Shown: positions 12,701 through 27,700 of the stretch, piece by piece
How the letters are laid out: each line of letters begins with the position of its first letter
Position numbering within the stretch: position 1 is the stretch's first letter
Assembly: GCA_019916065.1 (NCBI GenBank)
Contig: CM034233.1
Span: forward strand, 38,418,862-38,482,861
Reading direction: 5' to 3'
Length of the DNA stretch: 64,000 nucleotides
From: Vitellaria paradoxa
Lineage: Eukaryota; Streptophyta; Magnoliopsida; Ericales; Sapotaceae
Notes under the pieces: generated by a model
Seen by the model: the letters and a program-made list of their open reading frames with translations, nothing else
Told to the model about the DNA's origin: nothing
Database searches by the model: none
Position numbers and translations under genes: made by a program

Positions 12701-15700
12701 GATACCCAGTTAGACCTATCTGACATGTTTGCCTCAGTTGTTTTATCACAGATAAAATGCAGAATTTCCATCACGGCACGGAGTTCATTTGGATTTAGAC
12801 GCTGATACCCGCAAGCTCTTTGAAGATTTGAGAGAAGATCCTTTGCACAAGTAACTGATAGCATATCTTGAAGCCCCATGTCTTTAAGAATCTTCACAAA
12901 AGGGAGATATTGACAAGGGAGTTCAAATGCAAATGGGGAAAGGTTTATTGCCAAACGTGCAAAAAGAGAGCTTGCTGTCACCAAGCGTGTACCATTCGCA
13001 GCTGGCAAGAATGCCACTCTCTGTAACTCTGCTATGTCTGGCAAAGAAATAGAGAAACAGCATTAAAAATGTTTTTTAGTTACTATTTGATCAATGGAAA
13101 ATAAAATGGAGCCAAATTAGTTCATGACACAGCTGTTCCCAGCAGCTTATGTCCTTTGTTTTATAAATATCTTCAACAGGAAATGGACATTGTTCTAATA
13201 AAATCCAATAAATGGCAGTGGGGTCCTGACTACTTCCACCAGAATCAGAAAGATTATCTTAATCACGTTTCAATCTTGAGAAGCCCATAATTAACAATTT
13301 CCTTGTCTATACAAATTTAACAATGTCCTTGATTTAACCAGTCCAGCCGAACAGTCTATGTTACATTACTCATCTAAATGTATGAAATACCTGTGTCGAA
13401 TACTTAACAGTTGGACAAAGATTCATGGGTAAGGGTATGGTATGCGTGTCCCAATATGATTGAATATCCATACAAACATATTTAACAATTGGATTTTATC
13501 ACAAAATTATGCATAAAATAATTTAATGGAACCTTGTTAATACCTAGCTAATAATTAAAGAAACTCAGATAGCCCCTGTTAGTGTTCATGGGTAGTTTCA
13601 CTGTGCACAGTATCGCTAATCGCCAACCTAGGGCATGCAAGATGCTCGAGAATGCTAATTTGGACACAACATGACATGGTTTGGGAGTTCTTTTAGGCAT
13701 TCTTGATTTTTCTAAGGTGTTCCGGAGTGTCCTAAAATGGTCTAGAATATTTTAGAATGGTCCGTAACCTATACTTTTCCGCAGGACTCTTGAATATTAA
13801 AGTCTCTTTGTAAATAATTATATCCTTAGAAGATTAGAATTGTCTAGAAGCTTTAGGAAGTAATAATGGAAGATTCTAGGTGCAAAATCTCCACCGTCCA
13901 CTTGGAATAATCCCTCACTATTCAACAACAAGGTGGAGGTCTATAGATAGGTGTGCATACTCATTTGGATCATTCAATCAAGTGTAGGAATCAAAGTTCC
14001 AAGAACTAAAGTGTGTTGGTGAAGTGTTCTTCCAAGCTCATTCTTGTGTGCTCTCTTTTATACTTAATTTCTAGCTTTCATCGTGCATCTTTGGGTTGTG
14101 CTAGTTGTACTAACAAGGGGTTAATTGTTTAACTGCCGCAAAGGTTCAAGAGAGGAAATTCTACAGCCGTGATGACAAGAACAGCATAAAAGCCCTCGTT
14201 TCTCATTCAAAAAGTTTCACTCCAATCAATTCCCAACCCTGGTTTCAGAATGACATAAAATAATTGGTTTTTGATATCGCATGACATGAATAATAAGAGA
14301 GTTTTTTTTCTTCTTTTTAATATAAACATAAAAACGCCTAGAAACACTTAGAAACCTTAGAATCCTAATTTTGAAAGGCATAATGCAGAAAGTCCCATGT
14401 CTAATAACTAGAGAGACTGTTTCCAAGTCTTCATGTCCTCCAGACACAAAAGAAACAACTTCACCATTATGCCAAAAAAGCAGCTCACCCTCAAACTTTG
14501 TAATTCTAACCCCCCTACAAATTTTATGAGGTTGAAGTCTTAAATTTAAGTTTAAAGAGTTTTTTCCCTTTGAACTTTTGTATCTTGTCAGAAGCATTAT
14601 GAAAATATTTTTCTTTTCTGTTTCTTTCCTAATTTGTATACAACTACAAAACATTTTTCCCATTCCTATTTTGCACATGATTCCTGTTAGTATAAATCCA
14701 AACATAGACAATCCTATTTGGATGTCAAACCATTCGCTTAATTATAGTCTTTAATTATGGTATCAAAGCAGACCCATCAAATATCTCTCTGTCATCATTC
14801 AATCTAAAGCAAAACCATAAACCAACTCCCACCCAAACAAAAAATGTGCTCATTCACTAGTTGAAAAATGGCTAACAAGTCAAAGGATGCCAAAGTCAAC
14901 TGTCTACATCTCTCCAAGAGCCACCAACAGCCACCAAAGAACCATTTTCATCGCAGGAAAATACTCAGTCAAACAAAACTCTAGCTAGAAGTCAAAACCT
15001 TGGCCCATTCTCGGTTCGTGAACTTTAATGGCCAACTCCCACCACAAACAAATATCAAAATTATGTTTCGGTAAGATATTTCAGTTAACGTGGAAATGTA
15101 AATATCTTAGAAATGTTTTGGAAATGTTCTGAAAGCAGCACAAAATAATATTGAAATATATAGAAATGTTCAGAAATACAAATTAAAATCTAGCTAAATT
15201 GGTGAAACATAGAGTGAAACATAACAATTGAGAAGAAAAAAATGGAATTGGAGTGAATAACTTCCCCACCTCCCTTGAATTGTATTTACGATATAAGATT
15301 TCAATGAATAAATACAACTGCATTACAACTCAATACAGTTGTGAATAATAATAAAGGAAACAAATTATGTCATATCAAATCATATATTCTAACACGCTAC
15401 TTCAAGCTGGAGCATACATATCAAAGTTGCCCAACTTGAAAGAGAGTCTCTAAAAAGCAAGTGAAGGTAATGGCTTTGTAAGAAAATTGGCCAACTGAGA
15501 GGATGATCAAATAAAGGGTGTGCTTAACTCCTTATGAAGCAAAAAGTTTCAAAAGAAGTAGCAACTAACCTCAATATGCATTGTGTGCTCATGGAACACG
15601 GTATAATTGCCAATAAATATAGTGACCCGATTGTCACAGTGCATAGACATAGGAACAGAAACATCCAAACCAAGGTCACAAAAAAGAGACCAAACCCAAG

Positions 15701-18700
15701 GCATCTTTGATGGAGTATGAGCCATAGCACAACATTCTGCCACCGCATTAGAAAGAGCAAGAACTTGTTGCTTCTTGCTATGCTAGATTACCAAATTGTC
15801 CCAATAAAGGCACAATATCCGGAAGTGGAATGACAATTACTATAATTGCTAGTCCAATCAACATCACTATAACCAATCACTGACAAGGAGGAGGAAGGAC
15901 GATAAAGAAACCAGGAGCTGCTCCAATTACCGTAGATTACAGCAAACAGCCTCAAAATGAGGAAGACATGGAGCATGCATAAATTGGTTGACCTCACCCG
16001 TAGTACAAGTAATGTTTGGACGAGTGTCAATAAGATAGATGAGATTCCCAACCAAGCACCGATATTGACACACATTAGAAAAGTATTGACAGATCAATCT
16101 TGGCTCAAAAGTGTATTATTTCCAATTATTTACCATTTTTTTTTTTTTTTGGGTACATCTGTTTAGGCTTAAAAACGAACCTACAGACTAGCATGTGGCA
16201 TAATATTGCTTAGTGAGAATGGAAAGGTTACCTTAAGGCTGAGGAACAAAATATTGTTTCTTCTAAAGTTTTGTTTCATAAGGACTGAGATAGAAAGCTA
16301 ATGGAATAATAACTCTAATGTTTCCACCAAAGTACAGTAAAACACACCAAGAATTTTGGATACTCAATTCAACAAAGTCTTAGCCACAAACTAGCTGGGG
16401 ATAACTACATGAATCCATTTCCTCCATTCAACCGGATAATACACTAAATAATAAATTGTTTAATTAGTTTATTATTAAACCTCCATAAATTTAAATAAAT
16501 ATTAATTATACTTCTAAAAATTTCTATTCTACTTGTCATAGATTAAAATAAAACTTAAAGAGATTAAACTATTAGCAAGTGAACAAGAGATTAAAAAGTA
16601 AAAGTAGAACCATGTAACCCAAAACAACCAAACAGAAGTTCAAAAAACCTTGTAAACTTTTTTCAAAAAACAATATCAAGGCCATAGTGCTAATTAGGTT
16701 TTAATGACCAGAAATCAAAGCAATTTATTTCTATAATCGTTCAACCACATAGAAGGTATAATGCTGTACAATAAGAATAAAATAGGAAGCTACCTGAAGA
16801 AGAGAGGGAACCCCAGACCTTGTCTAGGTACTTTAAGACCTCAAAAGAAGCTTCCTCAATAGTCATTAAGCCTGAGGCAGTCGGCCAGTGAGCAAGAGTG
16901 TCTTCACCACTATTTATCCCAATTACCTGGAACATTTATTAATTACAGGTTCATTTGCATACGGCAGAACTTCTGAACAGAAATGGAAAGGATCTGATTT
17001 TGTTACCTGCAAGTGTTTCAAAACAATGGAAAAAGATGGAGGGCTTCTAAGATGAAGTGCTCCCCAAGAGTACTCTGGGGGTACAACACTCTGTCTAGAG
17101 AGAATGGGAGCACAACTCCAAGCTAGTGGCCAATCCTTCAATAAAATGGCCTCGTTGTACGAACAAAGCACTCTTTTCCCACCTTTCTTGCCACCTACAT
17201 TTGGAAACCCTTTCTCAGCAGGTATGCATGCAATTTTGCCAAGGACATTGCAGAAGTTTCCACCATAGAGGACTGCAAAATTTGAGAATAAAGCTTTCAC
17301 AACAGATTCAGCTAGCAACCATATTTCCAAAGAAACTTCATTCTGAGAGTTGAATGACTCTGTCTGAAAGTTGTCAGCTACCCCTCCAGCTTTTATACAT
17401 TCACGTCCAAGATATTCCACTCTCCTGGCACAATCAAGCATCACATCTGCTTCTGCTGTAGTTCGAAGGCCTGTTTTCCTTAGTATACAGAGCCATCCAT
17501 CTGTATTAAACCGTTCTCCAGGAAATTTCGTTTTCTCACCAGAGAATACAGATGTTAGTAAAACATCATCAGGATCAAACAGATCCTTAGGTTTAGATAG
17601 TATTATGGAGGATTCTTCAGCATTCCTTACAAAATTAGTCTCCCTCAAGGCATCAATGACAGAGGAATCAAGCTGAAGATCTCGCCAGTTTGTATGAAGA
17701 TATATCAAAATGTCCTCCTTCTCAGACTCAGATTTCCCTTCAAACCCGGGTAATCCAAACCTTACAAAAATCTGTTGATCATGCATAACAGGGACACCAA
17801 GGGCTTGGAGTAGTGAACTTTCAGTGGAATCTGCAGAATAAGAAAAGCATTGCTCATTATGTGGCTTGAGGAATGAATTTGAAGGGATCAAACACAGCTC
17901 TTGCATTTGCAGTCTGGTGTAAGATCCAACAACTGTTTTAAATATAGGCAGATCACGTAACACTTCTAGTTCTTCCCTCACATATTTTGAACTATTTGAA
18001 GAGAAATCAGAAGCCAAAAGGGTAAGGAGCTCATCACGGTTTGAAGCTGAAAATGAAGTGAGTTCAGGAAAGTAGCCAGCATGTTTAGCAGCAACAAGCT
18101 TGGATGCAATAACTTGCCCTAGTGATTGGCCAGGTGTGGGGAAACAATTACATGGACCTGCACAATCCAGGTAAGCAGCATCGTATATGGGTATGTTGCA
18201 CTGGTTCAACAATGACATCAACCAAGGGTATCTATTTTTGGCAACTTTAAAACCTAAAATGTAGGGCTGGATAAACTCAGACTCAGACAATAATTCGGTC
18301 TGGTCACTTTCTGCTGTTCCTGTTTCTATGGCAGATTTTTCGGAGTTTGAATTAATAACAGAGGGTGGAATGAAAACCAGATGACGTTCTCTTACACGAC
18401 ATAAGACTGGCCTACCAAGAAAAGCAGGAATAAGAGGCCAGTCAGCAAAAAGCAAGAGGTCTTCCAAGGAGCCAGAGAAACTTTTCCAGAAGAGCCTTAT
18501 CCATTCAGGAGAAGGGCCTCCTTCCCCACCAGAACTTGCGCAGCTCTCCCATGAAAACCAGGGTGCCACATTTGAGCCCATCACATGATTCACCCAGTTT
18601 TGATGAAAAAGTAGTCCCATATGTTTAGCCAGCAAGTCAAGGGAGAAATTTTGCAGCTTCAGTAATGTTTGAAGAGTGCAATTAGAAAAAATGTCAGCCA

Positions 18701-21700
18701 AGATTGATCTGTTCAATACTTTTGGATGTATAAATTTTGCTGCTAATGGTGTCATTAGTGTCTGTTGCTCCTCGTTTCCAACCCAAACTTCAGTAAATCC
18801 CAACTTCATCAAGTGATTTGCTGCAGTTGGACATGGTAACCCTTTGAGCTCAGCAGCTATAAGTAGAAGTTTCTGGTCCCCATTTCTCCTATTATTACCT
18901 GCAATGGTGTTCCTTTGAGCCAAGGGACCACCAGACCTACCAATATCTTCAACAACTACACGACCAAAATCAAATAAAGCCTTCCCCAAAGTTGTCATCA
19001 TCTCAAGTGCATCTCCTCTTGAATTGGCAGAACTTTGGGTAGACATCCCATAAAGTTTGTGCAATTCTGGAATTGATACAGAATCAGAACTGCTGCTCTC
19101 TTCTAAACTTACCCTACATAGCGAGCCAGAGTTGAAAGTGTCAGCCGATGCATCATCTACACTATCGGATGGTTCAGCAATCCGAATATCAGACAAGCAA
19201 TATTCAAGTACATCAACAAAAGTATCAAGGGATTGAAGAACAATAGACGGTGAAGAAAACTTAAGCAGGTCCCGAACCATCTTAGGTTTGATTTCTCGAA
19301 CCACAACTCCCACTGCCTGTATTTCAGTCACCAATTCCCATGGAACTGAAAACACTGGATAAAGCTCCTTCACAAAAGCACAAACTGTTGCTGGTGGCAC
19401 ATTACTAACTGCTCCAATCCCTGGTTGTGAAAGAAACATACCCTCTTCAGCCTTGACAAGATTCCCTGAGTACAGTTGCCACACAGGCAGGTCAACAAGG
19501 CAAGCATAGAAAGGCCTGATTACTTGTTCAATTACACATTCCCAGTCTGCTTTAAGCACCTTAGTTGAAAGTAACTCACAATCATCACCTGACAGATTAA
19601 TCTGTGTATGCCCACTAGACCTGGGCCAGAAAGAATAATGATCACCATAGTCATTCAAATTCACACTTACTGCATGACTCAAACTGGACCGTAGAGTAGA
19701 ATTTGATGGTTCTCTTCTTAGTTTCTGCATTTCCAATACCATCTCAATATAGGAATCACGGACACAAGACATCAGTTCTCTGTTCCAAGCTTCTATCAAC
19801 TGATTTCCAGCATCAGACTGTTCCTCTGCCAATGCTTCTACATTTTGGTGTTTAAAGATGTAACGACCCTGGTTGTGAAGCACAAGGAAACATCCAAGCA
19901 CAGTCACAGGTATATTTATACGACCATACAAAGGAAGCGGGCAAAAAAGGGAGCTTGACCAATGAGCCTCAGCAGGTTGGCCATTTCGGCATATGTGTGC
20001 AGCAACTCCGGCAACTGGTGTCAGGTTGTATGCTAGATACCGTCTAATAAGAAAAAAGACAACATAAAGTCAGAAGCTTTACAGTAATTTCATAGATGAG
20101 ATGAGGGGGGAAAGTTGCCATGTGAAGGGGTGATGGGCACCATAATGGACGATTTCGCTTCAAATATTGCCCGCACTAATTTAGGAATTGAGGAGTATTG
20201 GGAGAATTGATTTATTCACTTTCCTTAGTTTAGGAATTGATTTATTTACTTTCCTCAATTATCCCGGCGCTCATTTAGGAATTGAGCAGTATTGGGGCAA
20301 TTGATTTATTCACTTAGTTTCCGAATTGATTTATTTACTTTTCTTAACAATGTTATTTACTTAACTTAGCTAAAGATTTGATTTTCAGCCTTAGCCTATA
20401 TGAAAGCTAGGAATTTTAAGAGAAAGACAGCTTGAAATGAAACTGAATTAAGATTTTTTCTTTTAGTCATTATTTTCTTCGTGTTCTTGTGTTCTTGTTT
20501 CATTGTGCTACGTCATTTGGTATCAAAGCAAATCGATTCACTGTTACTATTCGAAACCGAACCATAGCCGCAGCCTTGTTGATATTCACATCACCAATTG
20601 TCAACAAAAGCCTCATCTTTGGCGAAGGTTAATCCACTAAATAACCCGCGCTCCGCCTCGCTATTGTCGATCAACAGTCAACCTTCGTCACTATTGGTCT
20701 TCTTCGACGCCTCGCTGTTGCTAGATCCTTGAGGATCCACTTCAGATCACCACAAGGACCAACCACCACTGCTGTTAGCTTCGGTGGGAGCCGACAACCC
20801 AAACCCAGCAAACAGCAAGGCCGACCACGTTGGACATGCTTACACGCGCCTGCTTCTGCTTCTCTAGCAAGTCAAATCTACTCACGGCCAACACTTCTGG
20901 GGCGTGTGAGCACGTGGGTGAGACTCACAACCACCAGTGAATCTCACTAACCTCGCTATCCTTCGGCGACCTTGTTTGTCTTTTCCAGTGAGTTCCCATC
21001 TCCGGCAATACTTTGGTCATTGGCTGGCAACCCCCCGACAAACTTTTCCAATGTTGGTTTCAGTTTTGGTTGCTCTTCTGTGCATTCAAAAGGTACGAAA
21101 CCCTTACTTAAGGACTGAGGTTTAATATTTTCATTTTGGTTAGGAAAGATATTAAATTTGAAATTAGGGTTTGTTTGAGAGATTACATTTATCAAAGAGT
21201 CACCATTTTCCCATTACCCTTACACCCTACTACCATAAATTTTCACACAATTATAATGGGTCGCTTTAATTAATTCATGATCGTGACATTTACTTTGGTC
21301 TAATTCATCATCTAGTTACTTGCTTCAATTTGAGTTCATATCAGCATAGAATCTTTATCTCATCACTCTTGTTAAAAAAAAAAAAAAAAATTACAGTATA
21401 TCTCATAACCCTATCTCCCTTGTGTTTCATATCTTACTTCATATACTTTCACCAATTCCTTTTCCCCATGGAACAAAAAGTTTCTACCATAGAACAAAAC
21501 GTGAACACAATCCAGGATTCAATGAACCAACTTCGTGAGGACTTTGTTAGATTAGCTAAAGTTTTAGGCAAATGTCAGATGGATAGTCAGAGGGGTGACA
21601 TCCCTATTCCTCCTAGACACACGCTAGATCCCCCCCCCCCCCCCAGTTCCACTAATTCTGTTGGGTTTTATCTCGGTGGCCACGGCCAATCACAGTTTTC

Positions 21701-24700
21701 TTGCAGTCCGCATAAGAGAAACGGATGATGCAAACTCTATTTTAGGTTATGATAACAGGTTCCCTCAATCATAGGCCGCATGAGGGTAATTATATAGTTA
21801 GACCACCTATGTAAGCCTAACAATATAGTCAAGGTTGTTAAGGTTAAGGCTCCATCCTTTAATGGACATTTAGACCCTGGTGTCTTTTCTGATTGGCTAC
21901 TTGAGATTGAGGATTATTTTAGATGATATCATATGTTTGACCTGCATTAAGTCATGTTTACCTAAATTAAGCTAGTTGGCTTCTTGAGATTGAGGATTAT
22001 CTTAGGTGGTATTGTATGTCTATCTTGCATCAAGTCATGTTTACTTAAATGAAGCTAGTTGGCTTCGCCAAATGGTATTGGCAGCGTCTCCAAATTGAGA
22101 GAGAGAGAGAGATTTGGGGTCCCACCCATTAATCGCAGGATTGAGACAAAAGTTAAATTGTAAGAGAAGTACCTCACTGCCTATTATAAGGACCAACTAA
22201 ATGATCAGTTCATGAACTTAAGGCAAGCGTCTCTTAGTGTCATTGAATACATGTCTAGTTTTGAAGCTCTTTCTATGATATGTGATACTAGGGAGGACTC
22301 TTGGCGAACAGTTGGTCGATTCATTAATGGGTTGCGACTAGAACTCAAGAAAGAAGTTAGTCTTTTTTCTCTCGAGTCTATAGAAGACACATTTCATAAG
22401 GCTTTTCCATTGAAAAACTTCATAAACTTCCTACCCCTAGACGGATGACTACTCACATAGGGCAATCCCAACAATCTAAGTCACTCTCTTCTCAAAAGTT
22501 TAGTAGGAGTTTACAATTTGGATCAGTTACTTCACGGGGAAGTAACAATTCCAACTTAGTGAATCAAGGAAAACAAGATACTGAGTCTATTCTTTTTGGG
22601 TTCCACCCCGGTATGTCAAGCATTCAATGTCATAATTGTCATAAGAGCGGATACATTGCTACATCGTGTCCACCATGAGCACTTGTGCTTAATCAAAGTC
22701 TAGACCAATCACCTGAGTCTGATGAGTTTGAGCAAGTAGATGGTTTTGATCGTGAAGATGGATGTGAGGAACAAGATGCCAACAACAAATTCCATCTTGG
22801 TGTCATGCGGCGCACCTTATCAACACCTATAAAGGAGGATAATGGAAGCACACTAGCATATTTCAGACTTTCCTTAAATGTGAGACTAAGGTTTGTAAGA
22901 TTGTTATAGATAGGGGAAGTACCATGAATGTAATGTCCACTCGAGCACTTAGTAGGATCGTGCTTAAACCAGAACCACATCCCCATCCTTCTCGGGTAGC
23001 TTAGGCAGACACAACTAATCTTTCTGTTACCCAAAGTTGTTTAGTCGAGATGGGAAATTACTCTGATAAAATGTGGCATGATGTTCTTCCTATGGATGTC
23101 GCACGTGTTGCTTAGTCGTCCGTGGATTTATGATATGGATGTGGTGCATCATAGGCGCTTTAACACTTACACTTTCCAATACCAAGGTGAGACCATCCAA
23201 TTGAACTTTGTTAAGCCAAGGAAACAAGAATTTGAGTCCCCATCTTAAGTCTGGCTCCCAGGCTAAGCCCATCCCCTTTTCCCCTTCTCCAAAGAAACAC
23301 ACCATCTAGTTAATGAATAGAAATGAATTTGAGAAAGTTAGGACAGAGTGTGACTTTGTTTTAGCTCTCGTGGTCAAGAATGTTTTCCATGTCCAGCTTG
23401 CAAATCTCGTAGCCCTAGACATTGAACTTGCTCAGTTGCTTAAGCAGTGTAAGGATGTGACCCCTACAAATCTTCCTAAGAGACTTCCCCCTATGCGGGA
23501 CATTTAGCATGCCATAGAGTTAACACCTGAATCCAGTTGCCTAATTTGCCTCATTATAGGATAAATTCTAGTAAGCATACTAAGTTGCAGAAACAAGTAA
23601 GATTACAGAGGGGTGCTATTCGTGAGAGTCTTAGTCCTTGTGTTGTGTTTGCTTTATTGACTCCTAAGAAAGATAGGTCATAGAGAATGTACATTGATAG
23701 TAGAGCTATTAATAAGATCATTATCAAGTACATGTTTCCTATTCCCTGTCTCAACAATGTGCTAGGCCTATTGGCCGGGTCCCTTTGGTTCTCCAAGATA
23801 GATCTTCGTAGTGGCTACCATCAGATTCACATTAGGCCTGGCGATGAGTGGATAACTTGCCTTTAAGACCCCCGATAGCTTGTATGAATGGCTAGTCATG
23901 CTATTTCAATTGTCCAATGCTCCTAGTACCTTCATGAGGGTCATGACTCAAGTCTTACGCCCTTTCCTAGAGAAATTTTTAGTCATATACTTTGATGACG
24001 TACTTATCTACAATAAGACCAAAAAAGAACACCTAAGTCATTTACGCAAGTTTTTGAGGTTTTGCAAACTACACAACTTTATGCAAACATCAACAAGTGT
24101 TCGTTCATGCAATCTCAAATGTCTTTTCTTGGTTTCATTATCTCTAACTAATGAATAGTAGCAGATCCTAAAAACGTTAGGCCTATTCGTGAGTGGCCTG
24201 AACCTAATACCATTTCAGAGGCTCGTAGTTTCCATGGGTTCGCCACATTTTACAGGAGATTTGTTAAAGGTTTTGGGGCTATTATGGCTCTCATCACAGA
24301 TTGCATGAAAAGGGGATTTTTTAGTGGACCACAGCTGCCACTAGAACATTTCAAGAAATCAAGAAAATGATGGTAGAAGCCCTTGTTTTGAGACACCCTA
24401 ACTTTTCCAAAGTCTTTGAGATTGCATGTGATGCCTCCAAGATAGGTATAGGAGGTGTTTTAAGTCGAGGGTCAGCTGATAGCATACTTCAGTGAAAAGC
24501 TTAATGACTCTAGGAAATGATACTCTACAAATGATAAAGAGTTGTTTGCTGTTGTACGTGCTTTGTGGCATTGGCGGTACTACCTGCTTCCACAAGAGTT
24601 TGTTTTATACTCTGACCATTAGGCCTTAGAATAACTTCATCCCCCCCCCCCCAACAAAAAAAGAGAGCAATAAGCATGCTTCATGGGTAGAGTTTTTTCA

Positions 24701-27700
24701 AGAATATACCTTCGTTCTCAATCACCGCGCAGGTATAAAGAACAAGGTTACTGATGCTTTAAGTAGGGTCACTCTCACTTTGCAGTGTATGAGTGTTAGC
24801 GTTATAAGTTTTGATAGGTTCAAAGATGAATACCCAACTTGTCTAAATTTTGGCCTAATCCTTCAAGAAATCCCGACTAGTAACCATCGTGAGCTTGTTA
24901 ATTTTATTATTCGAGATGGTTACTTGTTTCGTGGATCCAAGTTGTGCATTCCTCGTACCCCTATTTGAGAATTTTTGTTTTGGGAGTCACATACAGATGG
25001 GTTAGCAAGCCATTTTGGTAGGGAAAAGACTATTGCTTTAGTCAAAGATAAGTTTTACTGGCCATCTTTAAAGAAAGATATGGCTAGAATTGTTTCTCAA
25101 TGTTGCACATGTCAGGTAAATAAGGCTAAGAAACAAAACTCTGGGTTGTTCAAACCCTTACCTATCCCACACGTACCTTAGCAGGATGTTAGTATGGACT
25201 TTGTTCTTAGTTTACCTAAGACTGCCACAGGTCATGATTCCATTCTGGTAGTAGTCGATCGATTTTCTAAAATGGCCCACTTCATATCTTGCACCAAAAC
25301 AACTGATACTTCACACGTGGCTAAGTTGTTCTTTAGAGAGGTTGTTAAACTACATGGATTGCCTACTTCCATCGTGTCAGATAGGGATGTTAAGTTTGTG
25401 AGTTACTTTTGGAAGACTGGAAACTGTTTGGTACCCATCTGAATTTTTCGTCTGCTTTTCATCCCCAAACTAATGGGCAAATTGAGATAGTTAATCGAAA
25501 TTTAGAAGACATGCTTAGGTGTCTAGTTGGGAAGCATCAGGGAACCTAGGATTTGTTACTTTCTATTGCTAAATTTGCCTATAATAGCTCTGTCAATTGT
25601 TGCAATGGTAAAAGTCCTTTTGAGTGAGTTTATGGTTTTACCCCCCACCAGTCCATTCACCTTATCCCCTTGCCAACTAATAGCCGGCTCTCAATCAGCT
25701 AAATCTTTTGCCAAATACATTCATGATATATATACTGATATTAGACGTAAAATTGTGACTAGTAATTCAGATTATAAATTAGCTGCTGATATACATTGTC
25801 GCAATATTGCATTTAATAAAGGCGGCTATGTTATGGTTCGTGTTCACCTAGAGCACTATCATAAACATTCTTTCAGGAAGTTGCATGCACGTGAGATTGG
25901 ATCTTTTCGTATCCATAGCAAATTGGGGCTTAATGCTTATTTAATTGATTTACGAATATTAGTCTAGTTTTCAATGTATAGGATTTGGTATCTTACAGAG
26001 ACACGTTCGAGCCTCCAATCTTTCTAATGGGTACTTCTGCAGGTACTTCAGTTGGCTCTACTGTTTGTTCACCAATGTCCGCCATTCCACCTCTTTCACA
26101 GCAAAATACAGAGTAGATCACTGATCTGCTTGATTTTGAGACTACCATTTCTCTCCTCAAGGGCGCATTCAGTGTTTTCTTATCAAGTGAAAAATAGACC
26201 GGAATCTTATGCTACTTGGATTACTAAAGAGGAGTTTTATCACCTTGATCCTCAATTACTAGAGTGGTATCTTGACTAGCACTCTGCAAAGCAGCGTTTT
26301 CTTTAGCCCGAAGGGAATGATGAGGACCATAATGGTAAATTTTGCTTCAAATATTCCCGGCACTTATTTAGGAATTGAGGAGTATTGGGAGAATTGATTT
26401 ATTCACTTCCCTTAGTTTAGGAATTGATTTATTTACTTTCCTTAATTATCCCATCGCTCATTTAGGAATTGAGGAGTATTGGGGGAATTGATTTATTCAC
26501 ATTTCTTAGTTTAGGAATTGGTTTATTTACTTTCCTTCGTTATGTTATTTACCTATCTTAGATAATAAGATTTGATTTTTAGCCCTAACCCATATAAAGG
26601 TTAAAAATTGTAAGAGAAAGACAGCTTGAAATGAAATTGAATTACGAAAATTTTTTTTTAGTTATTATTTTCTTCGTGTTCTCGTGTTCTTGTTTCGTTA
26701 CGCTACGTCAAGTGGGAGATAGGGAAGAGGAAGAAAGAAATTCTCACACGGTGTGGCACACCACACGTCCATCTCCCCCTCCCCCCCCCCCCCCCCAAAA
26801 AAAAAAAAAAAAAAGAGAATGAGTAATTCCATACTTTTGCACTTAATTGCTATTTTTTCTTTTTATTCACCAGTAATAATAGGAATCAAAATTTTCAGAA
26901 TCAGATTCCTAAATTTGATTACGATCGTTCCTTAAGATCCAACCAGAAATGGAAAAAATTGCGTAAGAGTTTTTATATGGACATAATTTGTTAAATGATG
27001 CAAAAATTCTAAATGTTTTACAAAAGAATTATATACTGCATGAGTATATCATATAAAACAAGAAGTCTAAAACTATGAATTTTTGCATTTCATAAGGGAG
27101 GGAGAGAGTTAGAAGATGAGTTTCTCAAGAAAACATTTTACACTCCAAAATACAGTTTCTTAAGATAACATTTTACACTCGAAAATAGTACTAATAGCAG
27201 AAGGATAATGGAAAAAGGAAAAAGAAATATAAAAAAAATGTTGAATGAGTGTGTTTTAGTTTAAGAAATTGTTAAAAAATGATTAAAAGAAAAATAAATA
27301 AATAAATAAGCTATTTGATTAATAGAGAACCAAAATGAGGAAAACATAATGATCAGTTGCACAAGGAGAGAAATAGAGTGTGTGAATCAATGTTCATTTA
27401 GGTCGTACGGTGGATCAAAGTTAAAGACAAACATATTTGAATTGCATTTATATATATATATATATATGTATCTTTTTGGATAAGTAAAAACAATTTACCA
27501 AACAAAGGCATCAAGGGGATGCCACCCCATTGCATCAAAGAATCAAGGAAAGCCAAAGACAAAAAAGTCCATGCTTTCAACTAGAGAAAGAAAACTAAAT
27601 AATTCTGGCTCCTTCCCTCCACCTAACCACCTACACAAAGTGGACGAAAAAAAATGCTCTTCACCCTAGAAAGTGGAAACTCCACTCTAGAAAAAATCTT

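Larger units (their letters stand above)
20131..26710 (+). mobile_element. Ty3/gypsy LTR retrotransposon A
   Basis: LTRs at 20131-20515 and 26318-26710 flank gag and pol in gypsy order (gag, protease, RT, RNase H, integrase). The primer site TGGTATCAAAGC (20518-20529) follows the 5' LTR. Flanks AGGGG (20126-20130) and AGTGG (26711-26715) agree at four of five bases as a target duplication. Stops and frameshifts throughout the coding part make it inactive. It lies antisense to the host gene. Confidence 0.9.

Noticed and set aside
14226..14711. 161-codon minus-strand frame in the 3.8-kb intron
   Set aside because: Low-complexity, Lys/Ile-rich, no recognisable domain, inside an intron with LTR-like debris and a primer-site-like motif next to it.
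17126..17676. Plus-strand frames over the large sacsin exon
   Set aside because: They are antisense shadows of a well-supported 1012-codon exon.
20729..21195. Frames in the GC-richer leader of gypsy element A
   Set aside because: No similarity to gag or any protein recognised. They lie between primer site and gag start and are opposed on both strands.
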